From the NCBI GenBank assembly GCA_034440635.1, contig JAOTON010000202.1, positions 372,001 to 436,000 of the forward strand: 64,000 bases of DNA, given 5' to 3'. The first letter of the stretch is position 1; every line of letters begins with the position of its first letter. A program made the translations under genes and the position numbers. Source of the stretch: Lepas anatifera. Lineage: Eukaryota; Arthropoda; Thecostraca; Lepadidae. The notes under the pieces were generated by a model, which made no database searches, was not told where the DNA came from, and saw only the letters and a program-made list of their open reading frames with translations. Below are positions 23,010 to 33,665 of the stretch, in pieces.

Positions 23010-23418
23010 GGTGCTGTTGGACGTCAGCTGGTCTTTTCGGTAATTACCCTATCAGTCCAGGTGGTCTTGGTTTCTTGGATTCCGGCCACCTGGTACCTCT
23101 TCTTCTCAGTCCCATAACCCTACTCTTTCTGTACTATCTCTTTTACTCTTCGGCCGGAAACCCGAGTGGTGGGACGTTTGTCCCGGGGTGAGCACGCTTG
23201 TTGGACCTCGTCAGTCCTTGGGCGTGTGGCTTTGGCTGGACCTATCGGTCCTCCATTGCTAAAATCCCTATAACGCAAGGCCAACTCACTTTCACCCCCG
23301 CTTAATAGAAGCGGGTCCCCTCCCAAACCCTCCACCCGGGCTGCGTCTGTGCAAGGGTACCACGGTACCTGCCCCTCGGGATTCACAGGCATAGGCCCCA
23401 GTCAGGCTCCTTTTTAGA

Positions 23419-23509
23419 GGCTGAGTCAGCCACCTAGGCCCCTGTTAGGTCCTGAAGCGGCACCTGCCTCCCCTCCGACTTAAACCCCCTCTTAGTGGCT
23501 GAGTCAGCC
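23419..23509 (+). promoter_or_regulatory. Paired GGCTGAGTCAGCC palindromes (AP-1/Maf-like) in LINE-A 5'UTR
   Basis: Two copies of the 13-bp palindrome GGCTGAGTCAGCC at 23419-23431 and 23497-23509. The core TGAGTCA is the AP-1 site, and GCTGAGTCAGC matches the TRE-type Maf recognition element. Both are kept in A3 (18051-18063, 18129-18141), A2 (32150-32162, 32228-32240), A5 (41755-41767, 41833-41845), A6 (56125-56137, 56203-56215) and A7 (58564-58576, 58642-58654), always 78 bp apart. They lie inside the transcribed 5'UTR, where LINE promoters usually sit. Confidence 0.6.
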
Positions 23510-23722
23510 TTTTGCTCACACTTTTCTAAGGCTAGGTGCTTTCTCTAAGCACTCCCCAGTTAGGATAATACTCCAACACCCAACCCTAGCTAGGTTAATA
23601 CTCCCATTAGCTTTGCTAGTAAAACTAGGACCACTTTCATCAATTCAACTTCTCTAGCCATTTCTACCCAAAAGGTGTTAGCAAAGCTAATACCAAGTAT
23701 CTCATTTAAACTTAAACGTACC

Positions 23723-25501
23723 ATGGCTTCCACCTCTCTCTTCCGCCCCTCCAGCCCCCGTTTGAACAAAGCCAACCTGCCAAGCGGAGCTTGGCTGGTT
23801 GGCACCTACCTTTCGGCGCACCAAAACTTGGCAAAAGAGTCTACCTTTAATTTGGATAAGGCCATCAGCCAAAAAGTGAAAGGTAGTTTTGAGATTATCA
23901 AGCATCAAAAAGATATCCTGATCAAAACCTCAAATCAGGAATCTACCCGAGCCCTGCTGGCCACAAAAACTTTTGGGTCGAAACCAGTCATCTTTTCTGT
24001 CCACCACTCCCTTAACTTCTACCGGGGCATCATCAATGCCCCGGAAGTGTCCCATCTCTCTGATGTGGACCTTGAGCACATGTTTGACTTTAAAGGTCAA
24101 AATGTGCTAGCCCTCGAAAAAATTGAACCCCAACAAAAATTCTACGCAAAAAGACCCACGTCTACGAGACCACAGATTCATTGTCACCTTCGACACAAAG
24201 TGTCGAGATGACTGCGGCCAAATTAAACTGGGCGACTGTGTCTACCCAGTTAGGCCGTACTACCCCCTCCCTATTCGTTGCCAAACTTGTCAAAGGTACG
24301 GGCACGTAGAAACCAACTGCAAGAACCCCACCCCACGATGCGGCAAGTGCAGTGCTAAGCACCGCACTAAAGATTGCACCTCTAAAAGCCTCAAGTGCGC
24401 TGCCTGTGGCGGCGCTCATGGGGCAGATAATCCCAAGTGCCCGACCTGGCTCCGAGAAAAAGAGGTTAACGTTTTGGCTGAGGAAAAAAAGCTCCCGTTT
24501 GACCTGGCCCGCAAAGAAGTGCTGCAAAAAGAAAAGAGCCGCACAGTCCCAAAAAGCTGTGGTAGCAAGGCAACCACAGCAGCCCCCAGCACAGCCGGCC
24601 AGGAACACCCCATTTTGAAGCAGCCTCAGCCACCCAAAAACACAAGCCGCCACATCCGCCCCCTAATGGAGCCCCTTTTCTTGGCGCCCATCAGGCCGTC
24701 TGTCCCCCTCCCCCCACCACGTGGCGCAATCACTTGTTGGCGTAGGTGGACGCCCGCTGCGGGCTGGGAGGATCTCCCGACCCGCACTAGTTCTCCGCCA
24801 GGTCTTTCGACCTAAAATCCTCCCGCCCCTCAGGCACCTAAAATCACCAGGAAGACCTGGACACCAGGAGCAGGGTGGCAAAGCCACTCTGCACGAGTGA
24901 CTGAAAAGTCTGATTTCCCCTCGCTACCTGCCCCCAAGCACTCTAAATTCACCGGTGCTCCCCTTCCCAGGCGCCGCCAAAGGCAGGCTCCGAGAAGGCC
25001 TTTAACGAGTGGCAGCCTACCCCCTCAGGGTAAAACGGCTGCCACTCAAACCAAAATCCAAAAAGTAAACATTTCAACCCAAACTGAAACTGCTCCTCTC
25101 TCCTTGGAAAGAAGCGATGCTTCTTTCCAAACAGCACCAACCACCCGCACTTGCGGATCCCAAACTGACCTCATAGGTCATTATATGCAGTTTCAGTTTT
25201 CAAGTGACTTTGAAACGTCAGACGACAAAAGTCAGTCTGACAACGAGCTGTCCGGGACAGAGACCGTCTCTGACACCAGCAGTGCTTCAGAGACGAGCTC
25301 TTCAAAAACTGTTATAAACACTTCCAGAGCTCCCCTCCTGGAAACCCCCAGCCCCGGCTCCTCCAGCCCCGGCAGCTCACCCGTAGCAAGGAAAATTAGC
25401 TTTTCCAGACACTCCACCCCAGTTTTCCTGCTAGTGATAGCAGCAGCAGCAGGTGCTCGTATAACCTTCGTAAGCGTAGATCCCCTTATCACAAACGTTA
25501 A
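23723..25501 (+). pseudogene. LINE-A ORF1 (A4), gag-like
   Basis: Starts at the ATG at 23723 (GTACCATGGC context). An upstream frame is open from 23675 but has only a GTG there, so I choose the ATG. An N-terminal RNA-binding-type domain is followed by three zinc knuckles (CQTCQRYGHVETNC, CGKCSAKHRTKDC, CAACGGAHGADNPKC), a Lys-rich helix, Pro-rich linkers and an acidic Ser-rich region. Broken by an extra A near 24120 (GAAAAAATTG), a nonsense codon at 24813-24815 and a 1-nt loss near 25426, so the basic C-terminus is lost in this frame. Its stop in the family frame (25499-25501) is 8 nt before ORF2. Confidence 0.85.
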
Positions 25502-25509
25502 AAACCACC

Positions 25510-28500
25510 ATGGGTTCAATTCTGCAATGGAATACAAATGGCCTTATCGGGAAATTCCCGCTTTTTTCATCAATATTTGCTGAGAAAAAACCGGCACTAG
25601 CAGCATTACAAGAGACCCACTTTACTGATAAAGATAACGATAAATACAAAATCTCGGGTTACTCTTGGTATCGCCATAACGTAAACGCTGCTGTCCGTAA
25701 GGGAGGCACGGCCATCCTAATAGAAAATAGCATCCCACACAGTCACGTGCCTTTGGTAACATCACTGGACTGTGTAGCTATTAGTTTGAAAATACAACAC
25801 GTCCAATTGACGGTTGTCTCAATATACATATCCTCTTGCGACCCTGATCCAACGGATCGGGAACTCGCACAACTATTTAATCAAATTAACGGGCCTTTGT
25901 TATTACTTGGAGATTTGAATGGTCACCACCCATCCTGGGGCAGCGCCACGCCAAACCGTAGAGGTGAAATTATATATGACGCAATAGGTTTTCAAAATTT
26001 AGTTATCCTAAATAACGGTGCACCAACCCGCCAAGCAACGCAAAGCGGACATTTAGACTCAGCCATTGATATTTCGTGCTGCACGCCTAGAATTGCGTCA
26101 CTGTTTACCTGGGATGTCGAAGACAACCCAGGCATGAGCGATCACCTCCCAATCAAAATCAATGTCCCCCAAGGAGCACTCGACCGCGTTGATCTGTTTA
26201 CCCCTTCCTGGAGTCTAAAACGAGCGGACTGGACAAAATTTGAGGCAGAGGTCGACCTCACACTGGTCACCGAAGGTGACCCACACTCGGCAGACATTGA
26301 ATTAATACTAAGAGCCATAAGCTCAGCAGCACAAGTAGCAATACCAAAAACCAGAGGACCCCGAAAGAAAAACGGAGCCCCATGGTGGAACGCAGAGACG
26401 GCACATGCCAAAGCTCAAATGATTAGAGCCCGCAAGGCATATGAGAGAGGCACACAGCCCTACTCGATCCGCACTTCGGGCAGCAAAAGAACACTTTCGA
26501 AACACGTGCAAGCGGGTTCAAAAGGACAGTTTCAACTCCTTTGCCTCCAAATTCAACCGCTTCACTCCCACCACCCAAGTTTGCAAAACCATTAGAGCTT
26601 TCTCTGCGAGGCGACCACCCCGTGGACCTTTCCCTCAACTAGAAATAGCTGGCCAACCCATCACCGAACCTAAGGAAGTCATGGATAAATTTGCTGATCA
26701 TTACGCCAGTGTCGCAGCTAATAACTCATACAGCCAGCGCTCCAAAGACCAGGCAGAATGGTGCAAAAAGCACACATTCATCAATTATGGTAATCAAGAG
26801 TATTATAATGTACCATTTACAATGACCGAGCTAAATTACGCCATTAGCAAGTGTGGAAACACTGCAGTGGGCCCTGACGAAATTCACTACTCTTTCTTCA
26901 GGCACCTCAGCCAAACAGCACTAAAGTACCTGCTTTCGGCCATTAACAACATGTTTCTAACAAAGTCCGTTGTGGCACCACATTCTCCTACCTGGCAACC
27001 CAGGACCAAGGCACACCCCAGGGTAGCGTTTTGTCCCCCACCCTCTTTTTAGTAATGATCAATGATCTCTTCGTCAAAAAGCTACCGCCTGGAATAAATT
27101 ACTCCCTCTTTGCGGACGATGTCACCATTTGGAAAACCACTGCAATCGATACCAGGCGGTATAACGATCCAGAATTCCAACACGCAACTACGCAGTTGCA
27201 GGATAGCCTAAACGACATCAATAATTTGTGTAGTTTAATGGGTCTATCTCTCTCGGCGGAAAAATCATCAGTCGTTGTCTTTGCCAGAGCGCATTCCAGA
27301 CACGACCCTCCACGGCTCCAAATCTCGGGTAAACCTATTGAATGCACCAATAGCTTCAAATTCTTGGGCGTCACCCTAGATTCCCGATTGAGTTTCAATG
27401 AGCACATCACCAAAGTCGTCTCTAGCTGTCAAAAGCGAGTCAACATTCTCCGCATGCTCGGCGGCACAGAGTATGGCGGGGATCGAAAGACCCTGCTTAT
27501 GCTCTACAAGTCCCTGATTCGGTCCATTCTCGAATATAATTCGTTCGTTTTTGACTCGACGAACAAGACCAATAAATTAAAGCTAGAGCAAGTCCAAAAC
27601 GCCAGTATCCGGGAAGCCACAGGCGCGCTCGGAGAATCCCCCATCACCAGCCTGCTAACTGATAGCGGGCTGTGCCCACTACAGACAAGACGCGACGCCC
27701 AGCTTATTTCTTACTACATCAAGGTTCAATCCACCGAAAATCACCCGGCAAAACAATGTTTTGCCCATCCCAGACGAGCAAATAAAGCCACTCTACAGAA
27801 GTGGCCCCCATTTAAGCACAAAGTAGCGAAAACCCTGGAAAGCCTAAATCTTGCACTGCCAGCGACAATAGGCAAACCCCCACTCTCCCGCTTCTGGACT
27901 CGGAAAGAGCCCAAAGTGGAATTTCTTTTCACTTCCCGTAAAACGGACTTCTCAGAGAAAGAAGTCTCCCAAAAATTCCTAGAGTTCCGATCTTGTAACG
28001 CGGAAAAGACCTTTATATTTACAGACTGCTCCAAAATAGGCGAAAAAGTAGGCCTCGGCATCTGGGGGCAAAACATTTGCCTTCAGAAAAGACTTCCGGA
28101 CAGCTGCTCTATCTTCACAGCCGAGGCTGTTGCCATCCTAAATGCATTAGCCATAATCAGAACCCAAAATATCAACTCAGCCGTCATCTGTTCAGACTCT
28201 AAATCTGTCCTGCAGGCCGTCAGTAACGTAGTCAACCCCAACCACCACGTTATAGCAGATATTCAGAAAGGTATCGATGATACCCCTGATGTCTCTTTTC
28301 TTTGGATCCCGGGCCACTGCAAAATTCAAGGAAATGAGAAGGCCGATGAGCAGGCAAAAAAGTACCTAGAACTTAGAGAGATCGCACCCTTAAAGTGGTC
28401 TGGAGACGATAGCAAAGCTCTCCTCCAGGACACCATCAGGAAGCAAATTCAACGTAACTGGACCACAAACCACAGCGCCCACCTATTTTATATCAAGCCT

Positions 28501-28818
28501 AACATCGGCTACTGGCCCAGTTCCAACCAAAAGAGTCGCCGGCGCGAGGTTATTCTAACCAGACTCAGAAATGGACACACAAAATTAAATGCCTATTGGA
28601 ACGCGGGTACCTGTGGTACCTGCGACGCAATGGAGAATCCCCATCACATTCTCATCGATTGTCCCCAGCACAATACCCATCGGCAACCCATGCTAGATTA
28701 CTGCCGAATCCAAAACATCCCTGTAGACCTAAAAACTCTGCTCGGTAACGACCATCCTGAACTTCTCGAAAAAGTCTTTACATTTCTAAAGGACTCTGGG
28801 CTAGAGAAGTTTCTATAA
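25510..28818 (+). pseudogene. LINE-A ORF2 (A4), with RT deletion
   Basis: Endonuclease frame 25510-26450 is complete (QETHF, GDLNGHHPSWG, MSDHLPI). A 2-nt loss near 26445 shifts the frame; it continues 26441-26957. About 410 bp are then missing (AACATGTTTCT joined to AAAGTCCG), which removes the first RT blocks including GFRRGRATTDN and FLDIKSAFDRV. The remaining 595-codon frame (27031-28818) holds PQGSVLSP-type sequence, FADDVTIW, the thumb, and RNase H with SDSKSVLQA, WIPGHCKIQGNEKADEQ and the C-terminal Cys/His motif. The Gly after the first RNase H Asp is changed (FTDCSK). Confidence 0.9.
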
Positions 28819-29610
28819 ATCACTCCTCCCAGTATATATGATGAGGGTGCATGGTGCACCCCCAAAGTAGGACTTGCCTATTTTCTAATCATAGCTGATC
28901 CACTGCGAAATTTAAGCAATAGTTTTGTAACCTTTAAATGGTTCATTGTAGGCTAAGGATAGGTTATGTTAGGCTAACTTTGAAATCAGGTTAGGTTAGA
29001 TAGGTTAGATTTCTTCACCGCAGTGATACCTTTCACTGCGGGTCTATACTAACCACACCTATACTCTTACTAACAATCTAACTATCCTCTCACACTTCTT
29101 TCTCTGCGCGGCGGCTGCTCAGCCGGAGAGGGGAGCTGCAACTTCACCTCCGGGTTGCAGGGTAAATTCGCGGCACCCTGGCCAGGTGTTTAGCGCACTT
29201 TCTAAAATACGAAATTATTGAGTTAACGGAGGTTTTCGAGTAACGTATACAAGCGGACATCAATAGCTGACACACAAAATTCTAAATTCTAAATTCCAAA
29301 TTCTAAATTCCAAATTCTAAATTTCAAACTCTAAATTTATAAGGTCTTCAACCACAGAAATAACCTTCGCACTCTGCGGGTCTAAACTTATTAAAAGACC
29401 TCCCTTGGCATGGCTATGCCATTGCCACGACAAGTCCACTTGCAAGCTAAAACATCTTGCAACCCATTACTTGAAATAACTCCCATTGCTTTAACAGACT
29501 AACGTAGCTTGCCCTCACACTAAATTCTAAAATTCTCCCACACACTCCTTTAGAGGCGGGCAAAGGTGCTATGCACAGAACGCCTAATAAAAAGCCATAA
29601 GCAAGCAAGC

Positions 29611-30140
29611 GTTGTTTGGCGGGTTGGTGCGCCGTTATTTAGGATAACTAAATTTTGAAAACCTATTGCGTCATATATAATTTCACCTCTACGGTTTGGC
29701 GTGGCGCTGCCCCAGGATGGGTGGTGACCATTCAAGTCTCCAAGTAATAACAAAGGCCCGTTAATTTGATTAAATAGTTGTGCGAGTTCCCGATCCGTTG
29801 AATCAGGGTCGCAAGGGGATATGTATATTGAAACAACCGTCAATTGGACGTGTTGTATTTTCAAACTAATAGCTACACAGTCCAGTGATGTTACCAAAGG
29901 CACGTGACTGTGTGGGATGCTATTTTCTATTAGGATGGCTGTGCCTCCCTTACGGACAGCAGCGTTTACGTTATGGCAATACCAAAAGTAACCCGAGATT
30001 TTGTATTTATCGTTATCTTTATCAGTAAAGTGGGTCTCTTGTAATGCTGCTAGTGCCGGTTTTTTCTCAGCAAATATTGATGAAAAAAGCGGGAATTTCC
30101 CGATAAGGCCATTTGTATTCCATTGCAGAATTGAACCCAT
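29611..30140 (-). pseudogene. LINE-A ORF2 5' end (A2): endonuclease N-terminal part
   Basis: ATG at 30140 in AAACCACCATGG. Open through the N-terminal endonuclease motifs (QETHF, GDLNGHHPSWG) to the break at 29611. The remainder of this ORF is at 7645-10843. No lesion in this piece. Confidence 0.8.
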
Positions 30141-30148
30141 GGTGGTTT

Positions 30149-31924
30149 TTAACGTTTGTGATTAGGGGATCTACGCTTGCGAAGGTTATACGAGCACCTG
30201 CTGCTGCTGCTATCGCTAGCAGGAGAAACTGGGGTGGAGTGTCTAGAAAAGCTAATTTTCCTCGCTACGGGTGAGCTGCCGGGGCTGGAGGAGCCGGGGC
30301 TGGGGGTTTCCAGGAGGGGAGCTCTGGAAGTGTTTATAACAGTTTTTGCAGAGCTCGTCTCTGAAGCACTGCTGGTGTCAGAGACGGTCTCTGTCCCGGA
30401 CAGCTCGTTGTCAGACTGACTTTTGTCGTCTGACGTTTCAAGGTCACTTGAAAACTGAAACTGCATAAAATGACCTATGAGGTCGGTTTGGGATCCGCAA
30501 GTGCGGGTGGCCGGTGCTGTTTGGAAAGAAGCATCGCTTCTTTCCAAGGAGAGAGGAGCAGATTCAGTTTGTGTTGAAATATTTACTTTTTGGATTTTGG
30601 TTTGAGTGGCAGCCGTTTTACCCTGAGGGGGTGGGCTGCCACTCGTTAAAGGCCTTCTCGAAGCCTGCCTTTGGCGGCGCCTGGGAAGGGGAGCACCGGT
30701 GAATTTAGAGTGCTTGGGGGCAGGTAGCGAGGGGAAATCAGACTTTTCAGTCACTCGTGCAGAGTGGCTTTGCCACCCTGCTGCTGGTGTCCAGGTCTTC
30801 CTGGTGATTTTAGGTGCCTGAGGGGCGGGAGGATTTTCGGTCGGAAGACCTGGCGGAGAACTAGTGCGGGTCGGGAGATCCTCCCAGCCCGCAGCGGGCG
30901 TCCACCTACGCCAAAAAGTGATTGCGCCACGTGGTGGGGGGAGGGGGACGGACGGCCTGATGGGCGCCAAGAAAAGGGGCTCCATTAGGGGGCGGATGTG
31001 GCGGCTTGTGTTTTTGGGTGGCTGAGGATGTTTGGAAATGGGGTGTTCCTGGCCGGCTGTGCCGGGGCTGCTGTGGTAGCCTTGCTACCACAGCTTTTTG
31101 GGTCTGTGCGGCTCTTTTCTTTTTGCAGCACTTGTTTGCGGGCCAGGTCAAACGGGAGCTTTTTTCCTCAGCCAGAACGTTTACCTCTTTTTCTCGGAGC
31201 CAGGTCGGGCACTTGGGATTATCTGCCCCATGAGCGCCGCCACAGGCAGCGCACTTGAGGCTTTTAGAGGTGCAATCTTTAGTGCGGTGCTTAGCACTGC
31301 ACTTGCCGCATCGTGGGGTGGGGTTCTTGCAATTTGTTTCTACGTGCCCGTACCGTTGACAAGTTTGGCAACGAATAGGGAGGGGTAGTACGGCCTAACT
31401 GGGTAGACACAGTCGCCCAGTTTAATTTGGCCGCAGTCATCCCGACACTTTGTGTCGAAGGTGACAATAAATCCGTGGTCTCGTAGACGTGGGTCTTTTT
31501 GCGCAGAATTTTTGTTGGGGTTCCACTTTTCAAGGGCTAGCACATTTTGACCTTTAAAGTCAAACATGTGCTCAAGGTCCACATCAGAGAGATGGGACAC
31601 TTCCGGGGCATTGATGATGCCCCGGTAGAAGTTAAGGGATTGGTGAACAGAAAAGATGACTGGTTTCGACCTAAAAGTTTTTGTAGCCAGCAGGGCTCGG
31701 GTAGATTCCTGATTTGAGGTTTTGATCAGGTTATCTTTTTGATGTTTGATAATCTCAAAACTACCTTTCACTTTTTGGCTGATGGCCTTATCCAAATTAA
31801 AGGTAGACTCTTTTGCCAAGTTTTGGTGCGCAGAAAGGTAGGTGCCAACCAGCCAAGCTCCGCTTGGCAGGTTGGCTTTGTTTAAACGGGGGCTGGAGGG
31901 GCGGAAGAGAGATTTGGAAGCCAT
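30149..31924 (-). pseudogene. LINE-A ORF1 (A2), gag-like
   Basis: ATG at 31924; stop 8 nt before ORF2. Good N-terminal domain (31924 to about 31340). Frames are lost around the zinc knuckles (near 31380, one G short; near 31160, one A short; near 31065). The C-terminal 278 codons (30149-30985) are open, with the acidic Ser-rich region and the basic NLRKRRSPNHKR tail. Confidence 0.85.
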
Positions 31925-32912
31925 GGTTGTATGAATTGTACGTTTAAGTTTAAATGAGATACTTGGTATTAGCTTTGCTAACACCTTTTGGGTAGAAATG
32001 GCTAGAGAAGTTGAATTTAAGAAAGTGGTCCTACTTTTACTAGCAAAGCTAATGGGTGTATTAACCTAGCTAGGGTTGGGTGTTGGAGTATTATCCTAAC
32101 TGGGGAGTGCTTAGAGAAAGCACCTAGCCTTAGAAAAGTGTGAGCAAAAGGCTGACTCAGCCACTAAGAGGGGGTTTAAGTCGGAGGGGAGGCAGGTGCC
32201 TCTTCAGGACCTAACAGGGGCCTAGGTGGCTGACTCAGCCTCTAAAAAGGAGCCTGACTGGGGCCTATGCTTGTGAATCCCTAGGGGCAGGTACCGTGGT
32301 ACCCTTGCACAGACGCAGCCCGGGTGGAGGGTTTGGGAGGGGACCCGCTTCTATTAAGCGGGGGTGAAAGTGAGTTGGCCTTGCGTTATAGGGATTTTAG
32401 CAATGGAGGACCGATAGGTCCAGCCAAAGCCACACGCCCAAGGACTGACGAGGTCCAACAAGCGTGCTCACCCCGGGACAAACGTCCCACCACTCGGGTT
32501 TCCGGCCGAAGAGTAAAAGAGATAGTAGAGAAAGAGTAGGGTTATGGGACTGAGAAGAAGAGGTACCAGGTGGCCGGAATCCAAGAAACCAAGACCACCT
32601 GGACCGATAGGGTAATTACCGGAAAGACCAGCTGACGTCCAACAGCACCACACCAACCAGCTGTAAAAACAGCGGCTGGTGAGGCCGGCTGGAGTCAAAG
32701 TACCGCACCGACCAGCTGTAAAAACAGCGGTCGGTGGGACAGACTGGTCGCAGCGAAGACTTGAGCCGGGAGCAGGTCTTGAAAAAGTCTTCTACTCCTT
32801 CTTCTTGTCTTTGCAGCAGGAAACGCAGCAAGCAGCAACGACAGCAAGCAGCAACGACACCAGACCTGCCGGCAAACGCTCAAGCAGGGTGTCAGTCAGG
32901 CAAGCCTTCCTG

Positions 32913-33506
32913 AGGTCTTCCTGGTGATTTTAGGTGCCTGATGGGCGGGAGGATTTTCGGTCGGAAGACCTGGCGGGGAACTAGTGCGGGTCGGGAGATC
33001 CTCCCAGCCCGCAGCGGGCGTCCACCTACGCCAAAACGTGATTGCGCCACGTGGTGGGGGGAGGGGGACGGACGGCCTGATGGGCGCCAAGAAAAGGGGC
33101 TCCATTAGAGGGCGGATGTGGCGGCTTGTGTTTTTGGGTGGCTGAGGCTGCTTCAAAATGGGGTGTTCCTGGCCAGCTGTGCTGGGGGCTGCTGTGGTTG
33201 CCTTGCTACCACAGCTTTTTGGGACTGTGCGGCTCTTTTCTTTTTGCAGCACTTGTTTGCGGGCCAGGTCAAACGGGAGCTTTTTTTCCTCAGCCAGAAC
33301 GTTAACCTCTTTTTCTCGGAGCCAGGTCGGGCACTTGGGATTATCTGCCGCATGAGCGCCGCCACAGGCAGCACACTTGAGGCTTTTAGAAGTGCATTCT
33401 TTAGTGCGGTGCTTAGCACTGCACTTGCCGCATCGTGGGGTGGGGTTTTTACAATTTGTTTCTACGTGCCCGTACCGTTGACAAGTTTGGCAGCGAATAG
33501 GGAGGG
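32913..33506 (-). mobile_element. LINE-A copy A1, 5' remnant (ORF1 zinc-knuckle region)
   Basis: The remaining upstream piece of A1: ORF1 from LPIRCQTC (first knuckle) through CGKCSAKHRTKEC and CAACGGAHAADNPKC to the Pro-rich linker. It is open throughout, and the frame runs on into the flanking relic up to 33843 by chance. Ends at 33506, where A1 was 5'-truncated on insertion; the next 11 bases are its target duplication CCGTCTGGTGA (33507-33517). Confidence 0.85.
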
Positions 33507-33665
33507 CCGTCTGGTGACTCGATGAAGACCCAGCTCCCCGCTCATGATCCCTCCGTGCACTGACCCATCGGTCCACATCCATGTGGCACATCGAGTCAGG
33601 GAAGCAAGGTTGAGGAGAGCTACTCGCTTCTTCCGGACAGGTGGCGCTCCCGATGTCAGTGGGCC
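33507..33665 (-). pseudogene. Ingi-like LINE RNase H fragment, 5' part
   Basis: Minus strand encodes CATWMWTDGSVHGG, the first RNase H motif with its catalytic Asp, in the same style as ATWIWSDGSAVGGT of the neighbouring element at 34590. It is the upstream half of the relic whose downstream half is at 1540-1758. It is cut on the other side at about 33666 by the CAA tail of the neighbour. Confidence 0.6.

Larger units (their letters stand above)
22758..29610 (+). mobile_element. LINE-A copy A4, full length except an internal deletion
   Basis: Plus-strand LINE-A from the 5' end (GCCTGACTGACACCC, about 5 nt short of other copies) to the tail ATAAGCAAGCAAGC. Flanked by GTTGCTTGGCG (22731-22741) and GTTGTTTGGCG (29611-29621), one mismatch. 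6853 bp; adding the roughly 410-bp ORF2 deletion near 26957 brings it to the family length of about 7.27 kb. Apart from that deletion it shows the whole layout: 5'UTR to 23722, ORF1 23723-25501, ORF2 25510-28818, 3'UTR to 29610. Confidence 0.9.
29611..32912 (-). mobile_element. LINE-A copy A2, 5' part
   Basis: Minus-strand continuation of A2 from the endonuclease (at GTTGTTTGGCGGG) through ORF1 and a complete 5'UTR ending at GGCAAGCC (32899-32906) plus 6 extra bases. It is followed by the right copy of the A2 duplication AGGTCTTCCTG (32913-32923). Separated from its 3' part (6867-10843) by A3, the Gypsy element and A4. Confidence 0.8.

Noticed and set aside
23120..23392. About 71-codon frame antisense in the LINE-A 5'UTR, open in six copies, and a 76-codon sense frame with a hydrophobic stretch
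   Set aside because: The shared parts have no ATG start; openness in close relatives does not show selection. An ORF0-like role remains untested.
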